Positions 27,959 through 37,555 of a DNA stretch of 64,000 nucleotides are shown piece by piece. Source of the stretch: Arthrobacter sp. ATA002. Its GTDB lineage: Bacteria; Actinomycetota; Actinomycetes; Actinomycetales; Micrococcaceae. How positions within the stretch are numbered: position 1 is the stretch's first letter; each line of letters starts with the position of its first letter. The translations under genes were made by a program, and so were the position numbers. Under the pieces are notes generated by a model. It saw only the letters and a program-made list of their open reading frames with translations, did no database searches and was not told the origin of the DNA. Where the stretch lies: contig NZ_CP114015.1 in assembly GCF_026898095.1 (NCBI RefSeq), positions 3,782,001 through 3,846,000 on the forward strand, given 5' to 3'.

Positions 27959-28495
27959 ATGTGTCCCACCAGTTCCACAGGAGTGCCAGGCTTTTGGTAT
28001 GCGGGATCCCCGGATCAGGAGCCGGGGCGTGCCGTGCTCAAAGCCCTGCGGGATTATCGGGCGGCTGAACAGGATATGCGCCGGCGGGGGCGCGTCGCTT
28101 TGGGCATCAATGAGAAAGACATGCAGGCACTTCGGCACCTCATGCGTGCCCACGAGCAAGGGAACAATCTAAGCCCCACTGATGTGAGCCGGTTCCTCTC
28201 CATCTCCACCGCGTCGACCACCGCCCTCATCGACCGTCTCGTGAGCAGCGGGCATATTCGGCGAAAGCTCCATCCCACGGACCGCCGGGCGCTGGAATTG
28301 GTACCAACGGAAAAATCGAACCGCGAGATGCGTGAGCTTTTCGGACCGATGCACCAGCGAATGCTTGCCGTAGCGACCGCGCTCTCGGCAGATGAAGCGG
28401 AAGTTGTTGCCGGGTTCCTTCAGCAGCTCACCGATGTCGTCGACGAAAAACCGGCATCCACCGGCCAAACCGACGAAGTCTCCGGAGCCTGCTGA
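27959..28495 (+). CDS. MarR-family transcriptional regulator
   Basis: 178 residues. The winged helix spans about 60-130. It has LSPTDVSRFLSISTAST as helix-turn-helix and GHIRRKLHPTDRRALELVPT as wing, the MarR hallmark. N-terminal and C-terminal helices would form the dimer. The start is chosen at the first ATG after which family-like helix begins; no clear ribosome site is visible, so it may start later. It is 145 bases after nei, and a regulated target is not evident from position. Confidence 0.85.
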   Translation: MCPTSSTGVPGFWYAGSPDQEPGRAVLKALRDYRAAEQDMRRRGRVALGINEKDMQALRHLMRAHEQGNNLSPTDVSRFLSISTASTTALIDRLVSSGHIRRKLHPTDRRALELVPTEKSNREMRELFGPMHQRMLAVATALSADEAEVVAGFLQQLTDVVDEKPASTGQTDEVSGAC

Positions 28496-28586
28496 TCAGT
28501 TACCGGGCCTCGCCATAGTCCTCCTGAGTCCTGCCGGCAGGAGCCCGGCGGAACTGCCCTGCGCCACTGGGTAATCTGGAAGGGTG

Positions 28587-29525
28587 ATGCAATCTCCGCT
28601 TCCAGTGCGCAACGGCGTAAATGCCACTCGTTTGCGGTTGCCGGTTGAAGGCCCGTGGAACACTGCCATGGACTACGTTTTGTCCCGTTTCGGCCACGTC
28701 GACCCGGACGGAATCGTGGACCGTTTCGCGCGGGGTGAGGTAGTGGGTGTGGGCGGTATACCCCTGACGCAGCAGACTCCCCTCAATGAGCACACTTTCA
28801 TTTGGTATTACCGCGAGCTTCCTCCCGAAAAGCGGCTCCCGGTGGAGATCAGCATCCTGCACCAGGACGAAAACCTGCTGGTTGTCGACAAACCGCACTT
28901 CCTGCCCACGACACCGGGAGGCATGTACGTGGCGGAGTCCGCACTGGTGCGGCTTCGTGTGCAGCTGGACATTCCGGACCTCATTCCCATGCACCGGCTG
29001 GACCGGATGACGGCCGGAGTTCTGCTCTTTTCCACCAATCCGGACACCCGCGGAAAGTACCAGACGCTGTTCGAAAAACGCCTTATCACCAAGGAGTACG
29101 AAGCCGTCGCTCCGGTGCGCACGGACCTTGAACTCCCCTGCGTGGTGCGCAGCCGCATGATCAAGTCACGGACTTACCTGCTGGCCCAGGAGGTGCCCGG
29201 TGAGCCCAATGCAGAAACGCACGTCGATCTTCTGGAAGCGCACGACGGCGTGGGCCGGTACCGTTTGCAGCCGCACACCGGGAAAACACACCAATTGCGG
29301 GTGCACATGGCTTCGCTGGGAATCGGCATCCTCAACGATTCCTTCTACCCGGAACTCTTGCCGCAGGCACCGGACGACTACGCCCGGCCGCTGCAGCTGC
29401 TGGCCCGGTCAGTTGAATTCGTGGACCCGCTAACGAGGCAGGAAGTGCGGTACCGGAGCGGACTGACGCTGGCCTGCGCGCCGAAGCCGCCGCAGAGTAA
29501 TCGTCATTCCCCGGCGGCAGACTGA
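28587..29525 (+). CDS. RluA-family RNA pseudouridine synthase
   Basis: 312 residues. The catalytic HRLDRMTAG motif, with the essential Asp, lies near residue 137. It is preceded by the DENLLVVDKPHFLPTTP strand typical of RluA enzymes. The RVHMASLG segment near 240 completes the core. The N-terminal 80 residues are an S4-like region. The product is pseudouridine in rRNA or tRNA; the site is unknown. GTG 28584 is an alternative start one codon upstream. Confidence 0.93.
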   Translation: MQSPLPVRNGVNATRLRLPVEGPWNTAMDYVLSRFGHVDPDGIVDRFARGEVVGVGGIPLTQQTPLNEHTFIWYYRELPPEKRLPVEISILHQDENLLVVDKPHFLPTTPGGMYVAESALVRLRVQLDIPDLIPMHRLDRMTAGVLLFSTNPDTRGKYQTLFEKRLITKEYEAVAPVRTDLELPCVVRSRMIKSRTYLLAQEVPGEPNAETHVDLLEAHDGVGRYRLQPHTGKTHQLRVHMASLGIGILNDSFYPELLPQAPDDYARPLQLLARSVEFVDPLTRQEVRYRSGLTLACAPKPPQSNRHSPAAD

Positions 29526-29628
29526 GTATCGTTCTCCGGAAAATTATCCTGCCCATCCGTTTTATCTATGGGTAGGGTGGGTGAAAACATCGGAGCAGCG
29601 CCCGCTGTCCGGCAGGGGAAGGACCCTG

Positions 29629-30918
29629 ATGATTCCGCCGTCGACGCCGTCCGGACCGCAGCGCGGACCGAAAGAACAGCATGCTCCGGAAACGCAGCGG
29701 GACCCCGAACATCTCTCCTACCCAGACCTGCAGGATGGCCCCGATCCTGCGCCCCCGCTGAAGACCTTCAGGGCATACCCGGACCGCAAACGGATCGTTC
29801 ACCCCTCGGCTCCCGGATACCGCCCTCATTCACCGGAGTCGGCAGCAGCGGCTGCGCCCGCGCCGACGCCGCCCGGGACCGCACCGGCGGCGCCGCCGCG
29901 CCCGGGCCCCGTTTCCTCCGCACCGACGGCCGGCAGCTCATCCCGTATCCTTCGCTGGAACGACCAACCGGCCCTGCTCGAGCCGGCAGAGCTGCTGACC
30001 GCAGAAATTGCAACGAGCGGAAGGGCGGCCCCACCGGAACTGTCCTCGCAGGCGCCGGGCGAACCGCCGGGCCGCCGCGCGCTGGTTTTTCCGGTTCACA
30101 CGATCCGGCATATTGCACTGATCCGCAGGATCGCAGTGTCAGCAGCGGCAGCAGCAGTTGGTGCCTGCGCCGTTGCTGCAACCGTTGCGGTACGTGACGG
30201 CAATCCCCTGGCCGCGCTGAGCCCGGATGCTGTCCTAAGCCCGGCCGGATCCCTGGTCGCACCTGCGGCATGGTTATGGTGGATCTGGTTGCCGGTAGCT
30301 GCCGGATGGGTCGGGTACGCGCTCTACCAGTGGCTTCCGGAGCAGCGAACGAATCCACGGCACAGCCGGTTCGGATGGATGATCCTGGCAGCCGGGATCG
30401 TGTCGCTCGTATGGCTGCTGGCAGCCGCAACCGGCTCTGCTGCCGGCTTGCTGGCTGCCGGTGCTGCCCAAACCGCACTGGGACTCACCGGCATTCACGG
30501 TGCCAACAGCACCCCGGCGGCTACCCGAACTGAAGCGTTCCTGTCCGAAGCGCCCCTCGGGTTGTTCCTCGCCGCAGGTACTTTCACCCTGACCACTTCG
30601 CTGGCTTATTTCCTAACGCGGCAGGAGGCGGATTTGGCCGGCTGGGGCGGCACCGCGTGGGCGTTGATTGCCTTGGTTACCGTCACCGTTGGGATCACCA
30701 CCGTGTGCATGACGGACCGAGGCCATCTGTCGCTGGCACTGGCCGCCGTCTTTGCCCTGGCGTGTGTGAGCGGGGAACGGCTGGCCGGGTTGCCGCAGTC
30801 CACGGTCATCGGGGCAGCCGCAGCGGCCTGCGCTTTTCTGGTCCTGGTCTCCGCCGGATCCCGGCGGCATCAGGTGGACCACGAAAGGCGAAGGAACGAA
30901 CGCCGCAGCCAGCCGTAG
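29629..30918 (+). CDS. Hypothetical polytopic membrane protein
   Basis: 429 residues and no family that I recognise. About 170 N-terminal residues are Pro/Ala-rich and disordered, cytoplasmic by charge. Eight or so membrane segments follow, and the protein ends in a basic tail. GGGAAGGA lies 6 bases before ATG 29629. GTG 29581 is a possible earlier start. Trp-rich helix LWWIWLPVAAGW followed by YALYQWLPEQR is notable, but too little to assign a family. The stop codon falls inside the first unit of a 38-base tandem repeat, so repeat copy-number change could alter the C-terminus. Confidence 0.72.
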   Translation: MIPPSTPSGPQRGPKEQHAPETQRDPEHLSYPDLQDGPDPAPPLKTFRAYPDRKRIVHPSAPGYRPHSPESAAAAAPAPTPPGTAPAAPPRPGPVSSAPTAGSSSRILRWNDQPALLEPAELLTAEIATSGRAAPPELSSQAPGEPPGRRALVFPVHTIRHIALIRRIAVSAAAAAVGACAVAATVAVRDGNPLAALSPDAVLSPAGSLVAPAAWLWWIWLPVAAGWVGYALYQWLPEQRTNPRHSRFGWMILAAGIVSLVWLLAAATGSAAGLLAAGAAQTALGLTGIHGANSTPAATRTEAFLSEAPLGLFLAAGTFTLTTSLAYFLTRQEADLAGWGGTAWALIALVTVTVGITTVCMTDRGHLSLALAAVFALACVSGERLAGLPQSTVIGAAAAACAFLVLVSAGSRRHQVDHERRRNERRSQP

Positions 30919-31022
30919 CCGTCTCTTCGGCGCCTCGCCGCCGCAGCCAGCCGTAGCCGTCTCTTCGGCGCCTCGCCGCCGCCGCCAGCCGCAGCCGCCT
31001 CTGCGGCGCCTCGCCGCCGCAC
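30901..31022. repeat. 38-bp tandem repeat, about 3.2 copies
   Basis: Units start at 30901, 30939 and 30977, followed by a partial unit. The first two are identical over 38 bases and the third differs at a few positions. Each starts CGCCGC then CAGCCG. Unit 1 includes the last five codons and stop of the membrane-protein gene. Confidence 0.9.
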
Positions 31023-31077
31023 CCGACGATGCACACCGCAAGGAATACTCCGCAAACGGGATTGGTTGCCGCCGGGT

Positions 31078-32006
31078 ATGAAGATCATTGGCGTGGAACA
31101 GTTCGGCGGCCCGGAGGCCCTGACAATGCTCGAAGCCCCCGAGCCGCACGCCGGACCGGGTGAGGTCCGGATTCGGGTCAAGGCAGCAGCGGTAAGCCCA
31201 ACGGACACCGTCCTTCGCGCCGGCGGCCAGGGCCGGGGCCAGATCGAGCTTCCGGCTATTCCCGGCATGGACGCGGCAGGGATCATAGACGAGGCTAACG
31301 GGGCCGCTGAATGGAAGATTGGCGACGAGGTCATGGCCGTTGCCCTGCCCCTGGGTGCCCGGCGAGGTGCCTACGCGGAGTATCTGATTGCTCCCGCCGA
31401 CTCCTTGGCCCACATCCCGGAAGGCAGCGATTTTGCCGAAGCTTCCACGCTGCCCATGAACGGACTGACCGCAGTGCAAACGCTGGAAAAGCTCAATCTG
31501 CAGCCCGGACAGTCGCTCGCCGTGACGGGTGCCGCCGGAACGCTGGGCAATTACCTGGTACAACTGGCCAAACACGCAGGCCTGGTAGTGGTGGCCGACG
31601 CCGCCGGGAAAGACCGTGCCCTGGTCGCAGGGCTGGGGCCGGACTACTTGGTGGAACGCGGTGACGATGCCGCACAGCATGTGAGGGAGTTTTCCCCGAC
31701 GGGGTCGACGCCGTCGCCGACGCCGCCGTGATGAACGAAAAGGCAGTTCCTGCAGTGAAGGACGGCGGCGCTTTCGCGACCTTCCGCTGGTGGCAGGCGG
31801 AGCCGGGCCGCGGAATCACCGTACATCCCGTCGCCGTGCGGGACGAGTATCACTCAGGCCACAAGCTGGAGGCGCTGCGCCGCCTCGTCGAAGACGGAAC
31901 CCTGACGCTTCGGGTCGCTGACCGGCTGCCCGCGGATCAGGCGGCCGAGGCGCACCGCCGGCTCGAAGCCGGAGGAGTCCGGGGACGCCTGGTGCTGGTC
32001 TTTTAG
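31078..32006 (+). CDS. Zinc-independent NADP-dependent quinone oxidoreductase (frameshifted in this sequence)
   Basis: MDR-superfamily reductase. The N-terminal GroES-like fold (GEVRIRVKAAAVSPTDT) is followed by the Rossmann motif TGAAGTLG near 150. No catalytic or structural zinc Cys set is present, as in quinone reductases. The frame breaks at TTTT 31690-31693. One added T gives FFPDGVDAVADAAVMNEKA and about 309 residues, the family length. It ends by overlapping the convergent small gene's stop by 4 bases. Confidence 0.88.
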
Positions 32007-32308
32007 AGCGGAACCCACTGCCCCCGCTGGCGCCGCAGGACGCGCAAACGTTCCGCGTCCGCTATCCCCTCCACGGCATGGCGCATATTGGCTGCTGCCC
32101 GTTTCGCCTGGGAATTCTCCTGTGTCCATTCGTTGTCGGGAACCATAAAGCGCAGGGTAATGCGCGGTATCCCGCCGACAATATCGAGCTGATGAGCTTC
32201 AACGTGGTGGCTGGCACCCAGGGCGGCGACGGCAGTTTCCATCACGGCTTCAGGCAGGGTGCCGGGCTTCAGTCCCGTGATGTTCAGCTGGGCTCGGAAA
32301 GATGGCAT
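32003..32308 (-). CDS. Small conserved hypothetical protein
   Basis: 101 residues and no named family. The alternating pattern FRAQLNITGL, HQLDIVGGIPRITLRFMV suggests a single alpha/beta domain of ferredoxin-like type. A C-terminal basic helix follows, with RAAANMRHAVEGIADAERLRVLRR. No membrane segment. The start is the ATG at 32308. It is convergent with the quinone reductase, the two stops overlapping in TTAG. Confidence 0.65.
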   Translation of the reverse strand: MPSFRAQLNITGLKPGTLPEAVMETAVAALGASHHVEAHQLDIVGGIPRITLRFMVPDNEWTQENSQAKRAAANMRHAVEGIADAERLRVLRRQRGQWVPL

Positions 32309-32407
32309 AAGAACAGGCTAATCGGTCACCGCGGACAGGCCCGGCTGAGTTCGGGCTGGGCCGCAGGCCGCAGGCCGGCGGGATTGGGTTCCCTCAGCTC
32401 CCGGAGG

Positions 32408-32917
32408 TCAATCCGGTCCGGAGCCCAATCCCGGCAACCGCTTAAGCTCGTTATCCTCCGGGGTGAAGTCGGCCAGGGGATCTCCGCCAAGGTGGGCCGG
32501 ATCATCGCTGCCGTCTTCTTCGTCCGCAGAGACCGGGTCGTCGAAGTCGACGTCGCCGGCTGCTTCACCGATGGTGGGCACCTCCGGAGGAATCTGGGTG
32601 TCGCCCTCTTCGAAACGCTCTTCGGCGGTTTCGTCCCGCAGCGTCTGGTCCGACAGAAGCCCGGGTTCGTTCACCATGGGATCCGTCTGCACCAGCGGGT
32701 CCTCCTGCCAGCGGTCCGGATTATCCTCTGCGGCCCCCGGGTAGCTCAGGTCTTCCGGATCGATCATTTCATCGGCGTTGGCCAGGTCATCGGCGTCCGT
32801 CAGGTCGTCCAGGGGAACTTCGGCAATTTCGTCCGGAGTTACTACGTCGGCAATGTCGTCGGCCAATACGGGGTTGGTGCCCAGTTCGGGATCGGGAATG
32901 CTTTGCTCGTCCATCAA
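32408..32917 (-). CDS. Hypothetical acidic disordered protein
   Basis: 169 residues, extremely acidic (Asp/Glu throughout, very few Lys/Arg) and Pro-rich, with almost no hydrophobic clusters. It is probably largely disordered. Motifs such as NPDRWQEDPLVQTDPMVNEPGLLSD are reminiscent of short acidic proteins annotated in many actinobacteria with no assigned role. A monocistronic gene in a region of otherwise normal codon use. Confidence 0.68.
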   Translation of the reverse strand: MMDEQSIPDPELGTNPVLADDIADVVTPDEIAEVPLDDLTDADDLANADEMIDPEDLSYPGAAEDNPDRWQEDPLVQTDPMVNEPGLLSDQTLRDETAEERFEEGDTQIPPEVPTIGEAAGDVDFDDPVSADEEDGSDDPAHLGGDPLADFTPEDNELKRLPGLGSGPD

Positions 32918-33061
32918 CTCTGCCTTTCCGTCTGCGTTCGCCTGCCGTTTCCCCGGAAATCACGGCCGGGGAGCGGCAGAACCTCTTTAGTAAGCCTACT
33001 GACATCTCCTGTCCGACACCACCCGGCAGAAACCCCGCCGCCCCTGAACGGCCGGTGGAAC

Positions 33062-34312
33062 CTAGCGCAGTGCCGAAATGCCGGTGAGGTCCCGGCCCAC
33101 TATGAGTGAGTTGATCTCGTAGGAGCCTTCGTAGGTGTAGATGGCTTCGGAGTCGGCAAAGACCTTGGCCATGCGGTAATCAGTTACGATTCCGTTGCCG
33201 CCCAGAATGCTGCGGCCCAGCGCCAGGGTCTCGCGCATCTTCCGGCTGGCATAGGACTTGGCCAGCGCGGCCTGGGCCATTCCGTCGGAAGCACTCCGGC
33301 CGGCCGTCCGTCCGGATGTTTCGCCGTCCGCGCCAGCCGCTGACGGGTACCCGCCGCGTTCCAGCTCAGCAACCCGCGCGAGCATGCCCGTGCTTGCCAC
33401 GGTGTTGCCGAGCATTCGCACCAGCTGCTCCGCAACCAGCTGGAAGGAAGCCAGCGGGCGGCCAAACTGCCGCCGCTCCACGGCATAGGCGCGGGCAATG
33501 TCGACGGCCGCCAGCTGGGCGCCAACGGCCTGCCAGCCCACCATGATCCGGGATCCGCGCAGCAGGTGCTTGATGTCTTCAAAGCTGTCGATGCCGGCGA
33601 GCCGGTCGGCTTCGGAAACGCGGACATGAGTAAGCGTGATGTCGGCATTCTGCACGGTGCGCAATGCCGTCTTGTTCTCAATCCGGCTCCGGCGGACGCC
33701 CGGCAGCGAAGCGTCCAGGAGGAAACCGCGGATTTTTCCGGTGTCAGGTTCACGGGCCCACAGCAGCATGTAGTCGCAGAACGTTCCGTTGCCGATCCAC
33801 CGCTTGCTGCCGTTGAGCAGCCAGGAATCCCCGTCCCGGACGGCAGTGGTTTCCATGCCTCCGGCGACATCGGAACCGTGCTCCGGCTCGGTCAGGGCAA
33901 AGGCTCCGGTAATCCGCAGCGCCAGTGCGTCGGCGAGCAGGCGGTTCTTTTGGTCCTCAGAGCCGAACGCATGCAGGGCTTCGACAAAAAGGTCGTGGTG
34001 GACCATGAAGAAGGTGGCGAGGGATGTGTCGGTGCGGGTCATCTCCGCGATCACGAGTCCGGCAAACAACGGACTGTAGCCCTGTTGCACCGGCGTGGAC
34101 AGTTCCAGCGCAGCCAGCTTGGGCAGGATCTCGGTGGGGAAGTAGGCGTCCTGCCACCACCGGCCCGCGTGCGGAGCGACCTCTGCTGCCAGGAAGGAGC
34201 GCAGCTGAGCGAGTTTTAGTTTTTCGCGGTCACTCAGCAGGTCCTCGAAGGCGTAGAAGTCCGCGTCCGGCAGGGTCAGCTCGAACGGGGCGCCGGAAGG
34301 ATCGGAAGCCAC
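33062..34312 (-). CDS. Acyl-CoA dehydrogenase
   Basis: FAD enzyme oxidising acyl-CoA in beta-oxidation or glutaryl-type pathways. About 416 residues from a GTG two bases past the upstream stop. The FAD/substrate segment FALTEPEHGSDV lies near 145-156, followed by GSKRWIGNG. The C-terminal helix bundle ends with GGNGIVTDYRMAKVFADSEAIYTYEGSYEIN. The catalytic-base Glu of glutaryl-CoA dehydrogenase-like proteins corresponds to the YEGSYE segment. A Gly/Ala/Ser-rich insert interrupts the last domain (around GGYPSAAGADGETSG). It is cotranscribed with the upstream SDR gene, with which it forms a beta-oxidation pair. Confidence 0.93.
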   Translation of the reverse strand: MASDPSGAPFELTLPDADFYAFEDLLSDREKLKLAQLRSFLAAEVAPHAGRWWQDAYFPTEILPKLAALELSTPVQQGYSPLFAGLVIAEMTRTDTSLATFFMVHHDLFVEALHAFGSEDQKNRLLADALALRITGAFALTEPEHGSDVAGGMETTAVRDGDSWLLNGSKRWIGNGTFCDYMLLWAREPDTGKIRGFLLDASLPGVRRSRIENKTALRTVQNADITLTHVRVSEADRLAGIDSFEDIKHLLRGSRIMVGWQAVGAQLAAVDIARAYAVERRQFGRPLASFQLVAEQLVRMLGNTVASTGMLARVAELERGGYPSAAGADGETSGRTAGRSASDGMAQAALAKSYASRKMRETLALGRSILGGNGIVTDYRMAKVFADSEAIYTYEGSYEINSLIVGRDLTGISALR

Positions 34313-34313
34313 C

Positions 34314-35087
34314 TTAGCGCGGTCCCATACGGATGGCGCCGTCCAGCCGGATCGTCTCGCCGTTGAGCATCTGGTTTTCGATGATGTGCGAGGCCAGGGC
34401 GGCATACTCATCCGGGCGCCCAAGCCGGGAGGGATGCGGCACCTGGCTGGCCAGCGAGTCCTGGGCTTCCTGCGGAAGGCCTGCCATCATGGGCGTTTCG
34501 AAGATGCCGGGCGCAATCGTGACCACTCGGATCAAATGCCGCGCCAGCTCCCGGGCCAGCGGCAGCGTCATGGCGGCAACACCGCCCTTGGACGCCGCGT
34601 AGGCGGGCTGGCCGATCTGTCCGTCGAATGCGGCAACCGATGCGGTATTGATGATGATGCCGCGCTCGAAGGTCCCGCCGGACTCCACCGGCTCAGTCTC
34701 GGCCATCGCCTGGGCGGCAAGCCGGCTGACGTTGAAGGTTCCGATCAGGTTCACCTGGATGACACGGGCAAAGTCCTCCAGCGGCAGCACTCCGTTGCGG
34801 CCCAGCACCTTGCCGGGAGTGGCAATGCCGGCACAGTTCACGGCCACCCGCAGCGGACCGGCATTCATGGCCGCTTCCACTGCCGCAGCCATTTGCCCGG
34901 CATCGGTGACATCGCCCGGTACGAAGTGGGCGTTGTCGCCGAGCTCAGCCGCATAGGCCAGCCCGCCCGACGACGGAAGGTCAACGAGGATCACTGACGC
35001 GCCGGCGTCGTACAGCCTGCGGGCAGTAGCCCGCCCGAGCCCGGAGGCACCTCCGGTAACGAGTGCCGATGCGCCTGAAATATCCAC
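34314..35087 (-). CDS. Short-chain dehydrogenase, 3-hydroxyacyl-CoA dehydrogenase type 2-like
   Basis: 257 residues. NAD-binding [10 protein letters not shown] is at 11-20, NCAGIA near 83, catalytic Ser in [10 protein letters not shown] and YAASK near 162-166. The closest pattern is the HSD17B10-like 3-hydroxyacyl-CoA dehydrogenase, with [13 protein letters not shown] and an [10 protein letters not shown]-terminus. The gene ends one base before the acyl-CoA dehydrogenase GTG, so the two are coupled and fit successive beta-oxidation steps. Confidence 0.92.
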   Translation of the reverse strand: MDISGASALVTGGASGLGRATARRLYDAGASVILVDLPSSGGLAYAAELGDNAHFVPGDVTDAGQMAAAVEAAMNAGPLRVAVNCAGIATPGKVLGRNGVLPLEDFARVIQVNLIGTFNVSRLAAQAMAETEPVESGGTFERGIIINTASVAAFDGQIGQPAYAASKGGVAAMTLPLARELARHLIRVVTIAPGIFETPMMAGLPQEAQDSLASQVPHPSRLGRPDEYAALASHIIENQMLNGETIRLDGAIRMGPR

Positions 35088-35278
35088 TGAATGCTCCTGC
35101 GTAAAAGTTGCTGCCGCCCCTGCGGCGGCATGACGAGCCTACTGTGATCCGCCTTACACTGCATCTTCGGCCGGCAGCCCGCCGGTTTCCCGCCGCAGGA
35201 TGGACAGGATCCCGTCCGAGGGGCCGAACAACACGCCGCCGCTGTAACGGCGGCGCGCACGGGTCTAGGGTGGAGCGC

Positions 35279-36449
35279 ATGCTTCCCGAGGAACCGCTGC
35301 ATGAAATTCAGGGCCGGGCCGACGACGCCGCAGCCTCCGTCACGGCGGCTTTCACCCGTCCGCTGCTCGGCCTGCCGGGCACCGCTCTGGCGGCCGTCGA
35401 GAGCCCGGGCGCCGCAGCCTCATGCCCGGCCCCTGGCACTATTGGTGGCAGGCCCACTATGTTGATGCACTGGTCGACGCCGCGCTGCGCGGCAATTCCG
35501 ATGCGCTCCGCCGGGCCCACAAACTGGTGCGCGGCATCCGGCTGCGGAACGGGCTGCGGGCCACCAACTGGTACTTCGACGACATGGCATGGCTGGCGCT
35601 GGCCGTGAGCCGGCTTGACGCACTCGCGCCGGTCCGCCCACTGCGTCCGCAGGACACCGACGGTGCCAACGGCGCCGACGGTTCCAACGGTGCCGACGGT
35701 TCCAACGGTGCCGACGGACCGGTAGGGCACGGCCGCATCCGCGGATGCTGGCGTCGCTGACGGGAGCCCTGCGGTCCGCCCACACCACGGCCTATGGCGG
35801 CGGCTTGTACTGGAACCGGCGCCGTACCTTCAAGAACACTCCTGCCACAGCGCCGGCGGCACTGCATTTCGCGCGAAGCGGTGACCGGGAACGGGCGCAG
35901 TCACTCGTCGATTGGCTCAACGCCGTACTCCTTGACCCCCGCACCGGCCTGTACCTGGACGGCATCAAGCCAGCGGCGTCCGGCTCCAAGGATCCGATCG
36001 TGGAGCGCGCAGTTTTCACCTACAACCAGGGGCCGGTCCTCGGTGCCCTGCTGGAGCTCGGCGGTCCGGCGAATCTGGACCGGGCCGCCGAGCTGGTGGG
36101 AGCCGTACGCACCGAGCTGACCCATGCGGGCACGGCCGTGCTGATCACGCACGGCACCGGCGATGCCGGGCTGTTCACCGGCATCCTGTGCCGCTACCTG
36201 GCACTGGCTGCTGTCTCGCCAACACTTTCCATGCCGCGGCGGGACGAGGCCGCAGAGCTGGTGGCCGCCACAGCCCGGGAACTGTGGGCGGGACGGACCA
36301 AACACGGAGAACGCACGGTCTTTTCCCCGCATCCCCTCCAGCCGGCGGAACAGCAGTACCCGGCAGGGACCGCCGTCGGCCTCTCCACCCAGCTCTCGGC
36401 GTGGATGATCCTGGAGGCAGCAGCGCGCGTCCGGCGCGGGCACAGCTAA
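35279..36449 (+). CDS. Glycoside hydrolase family 76 (alpha-1,6-mannanase type), two frameshifts in this sequence
   Basis: (alpha/alpha)6-barrel hydrolase of alpha-1,6-mannan. Visible landmarks are PGPWHYWWQAHYVDAL, the paired catalytic-type Asp in NWYFDDMAW, GGGLYWN, KNTPATAPAALH and TYNQGPVLGAL, all typical of actinobacterial GH76. No signal peptide is visible at the N-terminus, so it may act on intracellular mannan. One base is missing at GGG 35407-35409 and one near GG 35743-35744. Corrected length is about 390 residues. GTGGAGC precedes the ATG. The loop before the second break carries seven Gly-X-Y triplets. Confidence 0.88.
35662..35715 (+). repeat. 18-bp in-frame tandem repeat, three copies, within GH76 gene
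   Basis: Three 18-base units (GGTTCCAACGGTGCCGAC type) encode GANGAD, GSNGAD and GSNGAD. With flanking codons they form a collagen-like Gly-X-Y run. Units 2 and 3 are identical. Confidence 0.88.
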
Positions 36450-36539
36450 CTTCCGGCGCGGCTGCGCGGTGCCGGCCCGCCGCGGACACGGCTCACGCCT
36501 ACGTGTGCCTGTCCTGCCCGCCGCACCCGCGCCCCGCAC

Positions 36540-37418
36540 CTAGTGCGTCCTGCCACCCCGGGGACGCTGCGACGTCGCAGCACGCTCGTCCAGATCCGCA
36601 AGGGTCAGCCGGTGGCGGGGCGACGGCGGCAGCGGGCTGCTGCTCGTGACCTGCAGCGACGGAGTGACGTGCAGGATTTCACCGCTAGCCATGAGCCGCC
36701 AGTTGGGGTTGTCATCCATTTTTTCGGTGGCGAGCAGCACGGCGGGCCGCTGATCTTCGCGCAGCTGCCGGCTGTGGACGCTGATCCGGGGCGTCGACAT
36801 TTTGCTGTGCCGGTCCCCGGTGGAGAGCTCCAGAACGTAGAGGGGATGGGTGTCCGGATACCGCACGGCCCACAGATCGGCCTCATCGGCCAGAATGATG
36901 TTGACGGCGAAGAGCCGAAGGTTTTCGGCAATCCATCCCAGGGCGGAGGCTATTGCCGCGCCAACGTCGCCGCCGTTGCTCCGGGCTTCCGCAGTAATCA
37001 GGGCAAACACCCGCTCCGAGTCCGTTTCGCCCTTCACCAGGTCCATTCCGCCCAGCTGCCGCAGCCGGGCATCGAGCCGGTCCAGGTCCTGGACCACCCC
37101 GTTGTGGGCGAAGAGCCGGTTGTCCTGCTCGAACGGGTGGGTGTTGGCTTTCACGTCACCGCCGGTGCTGGCATACCGCACGTGGGCGACGAACGTGATG
37201 CTCTCCATGTCCCTGGCCTCGGCTGCATACGCTTGATCCTCGTACGCTGCGATGGGTGCCTTCACCATCGACGGCCGGCCCTCGCGGTCATACACCCCGA
37301 TGCCGAATCCGTCGGCCTCGCGCCGGCTTTGCTCCGCAAGGCTGTCCGGGGCTGTGAGGAGCCAGAAGGTTGCTTTGACCGGTTGATTCCCGGCATGCAT
37401 ACCGAAGAGCCGACACAT
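36540..37418 (-). CDS. Class II glutamine amidotransferase domain protein
   Basis: 292 residues. Met removal exposes the nucleophile Cys2 (MCRLFGMHAG). Glutaminase landmarks are ADGFGIGVYD, HVRYAST (Arg and Thr for Gln carboxylate) and FAHNGVV near 115. GETDSERVFALI is another conserved segment. It lacks a synthetase or sugar-isomerase domain, so it is a stand-alone glutaminase of the YafJ/EgtC kind. GGGAGGATCACC before the ATG sets the start. There is no neighbouring partner that would reveal the ammonia acceptor. Confidence 0.9.
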   Translation of the reverse strand: MCRLFGMHAGNQPVKATFWLLTAPDSLAEQSRREADGFGIGVYDREGRPSMVKAPIAAYEDQAYAAEARDMESITFVAHVRYASTGGDVKANTHPFEQDNRLFAHNGVVQDLDRLDARLRQLGGMDLVKGETDSERVFALITAEARSNGGDVGAAIASALGWIAENLRLFAVNIILADEADLWAVRYPDTHPLYVLELSTGDRHSKMSTPRISVHSRQLREDQRPAVLLATEKMDDNPNWRLMASGEILHVTPSLQVTSSSPLPPSPRHRLTLADLDERAATSQRPRGGRTH

Positions 37419-37555
37419 GGTGATCCTCCCGGATTTACCGCGGCACGGAGGTCCGCCGCAGGTTTCCCCTGACATGAACTGTCAATCCAGCGTCCCGCGG
37501 CGGTGTGGCAATGGCAAGGGCGCAGCCCGCCGATGCCCCGCGCAGCACAACCCCG

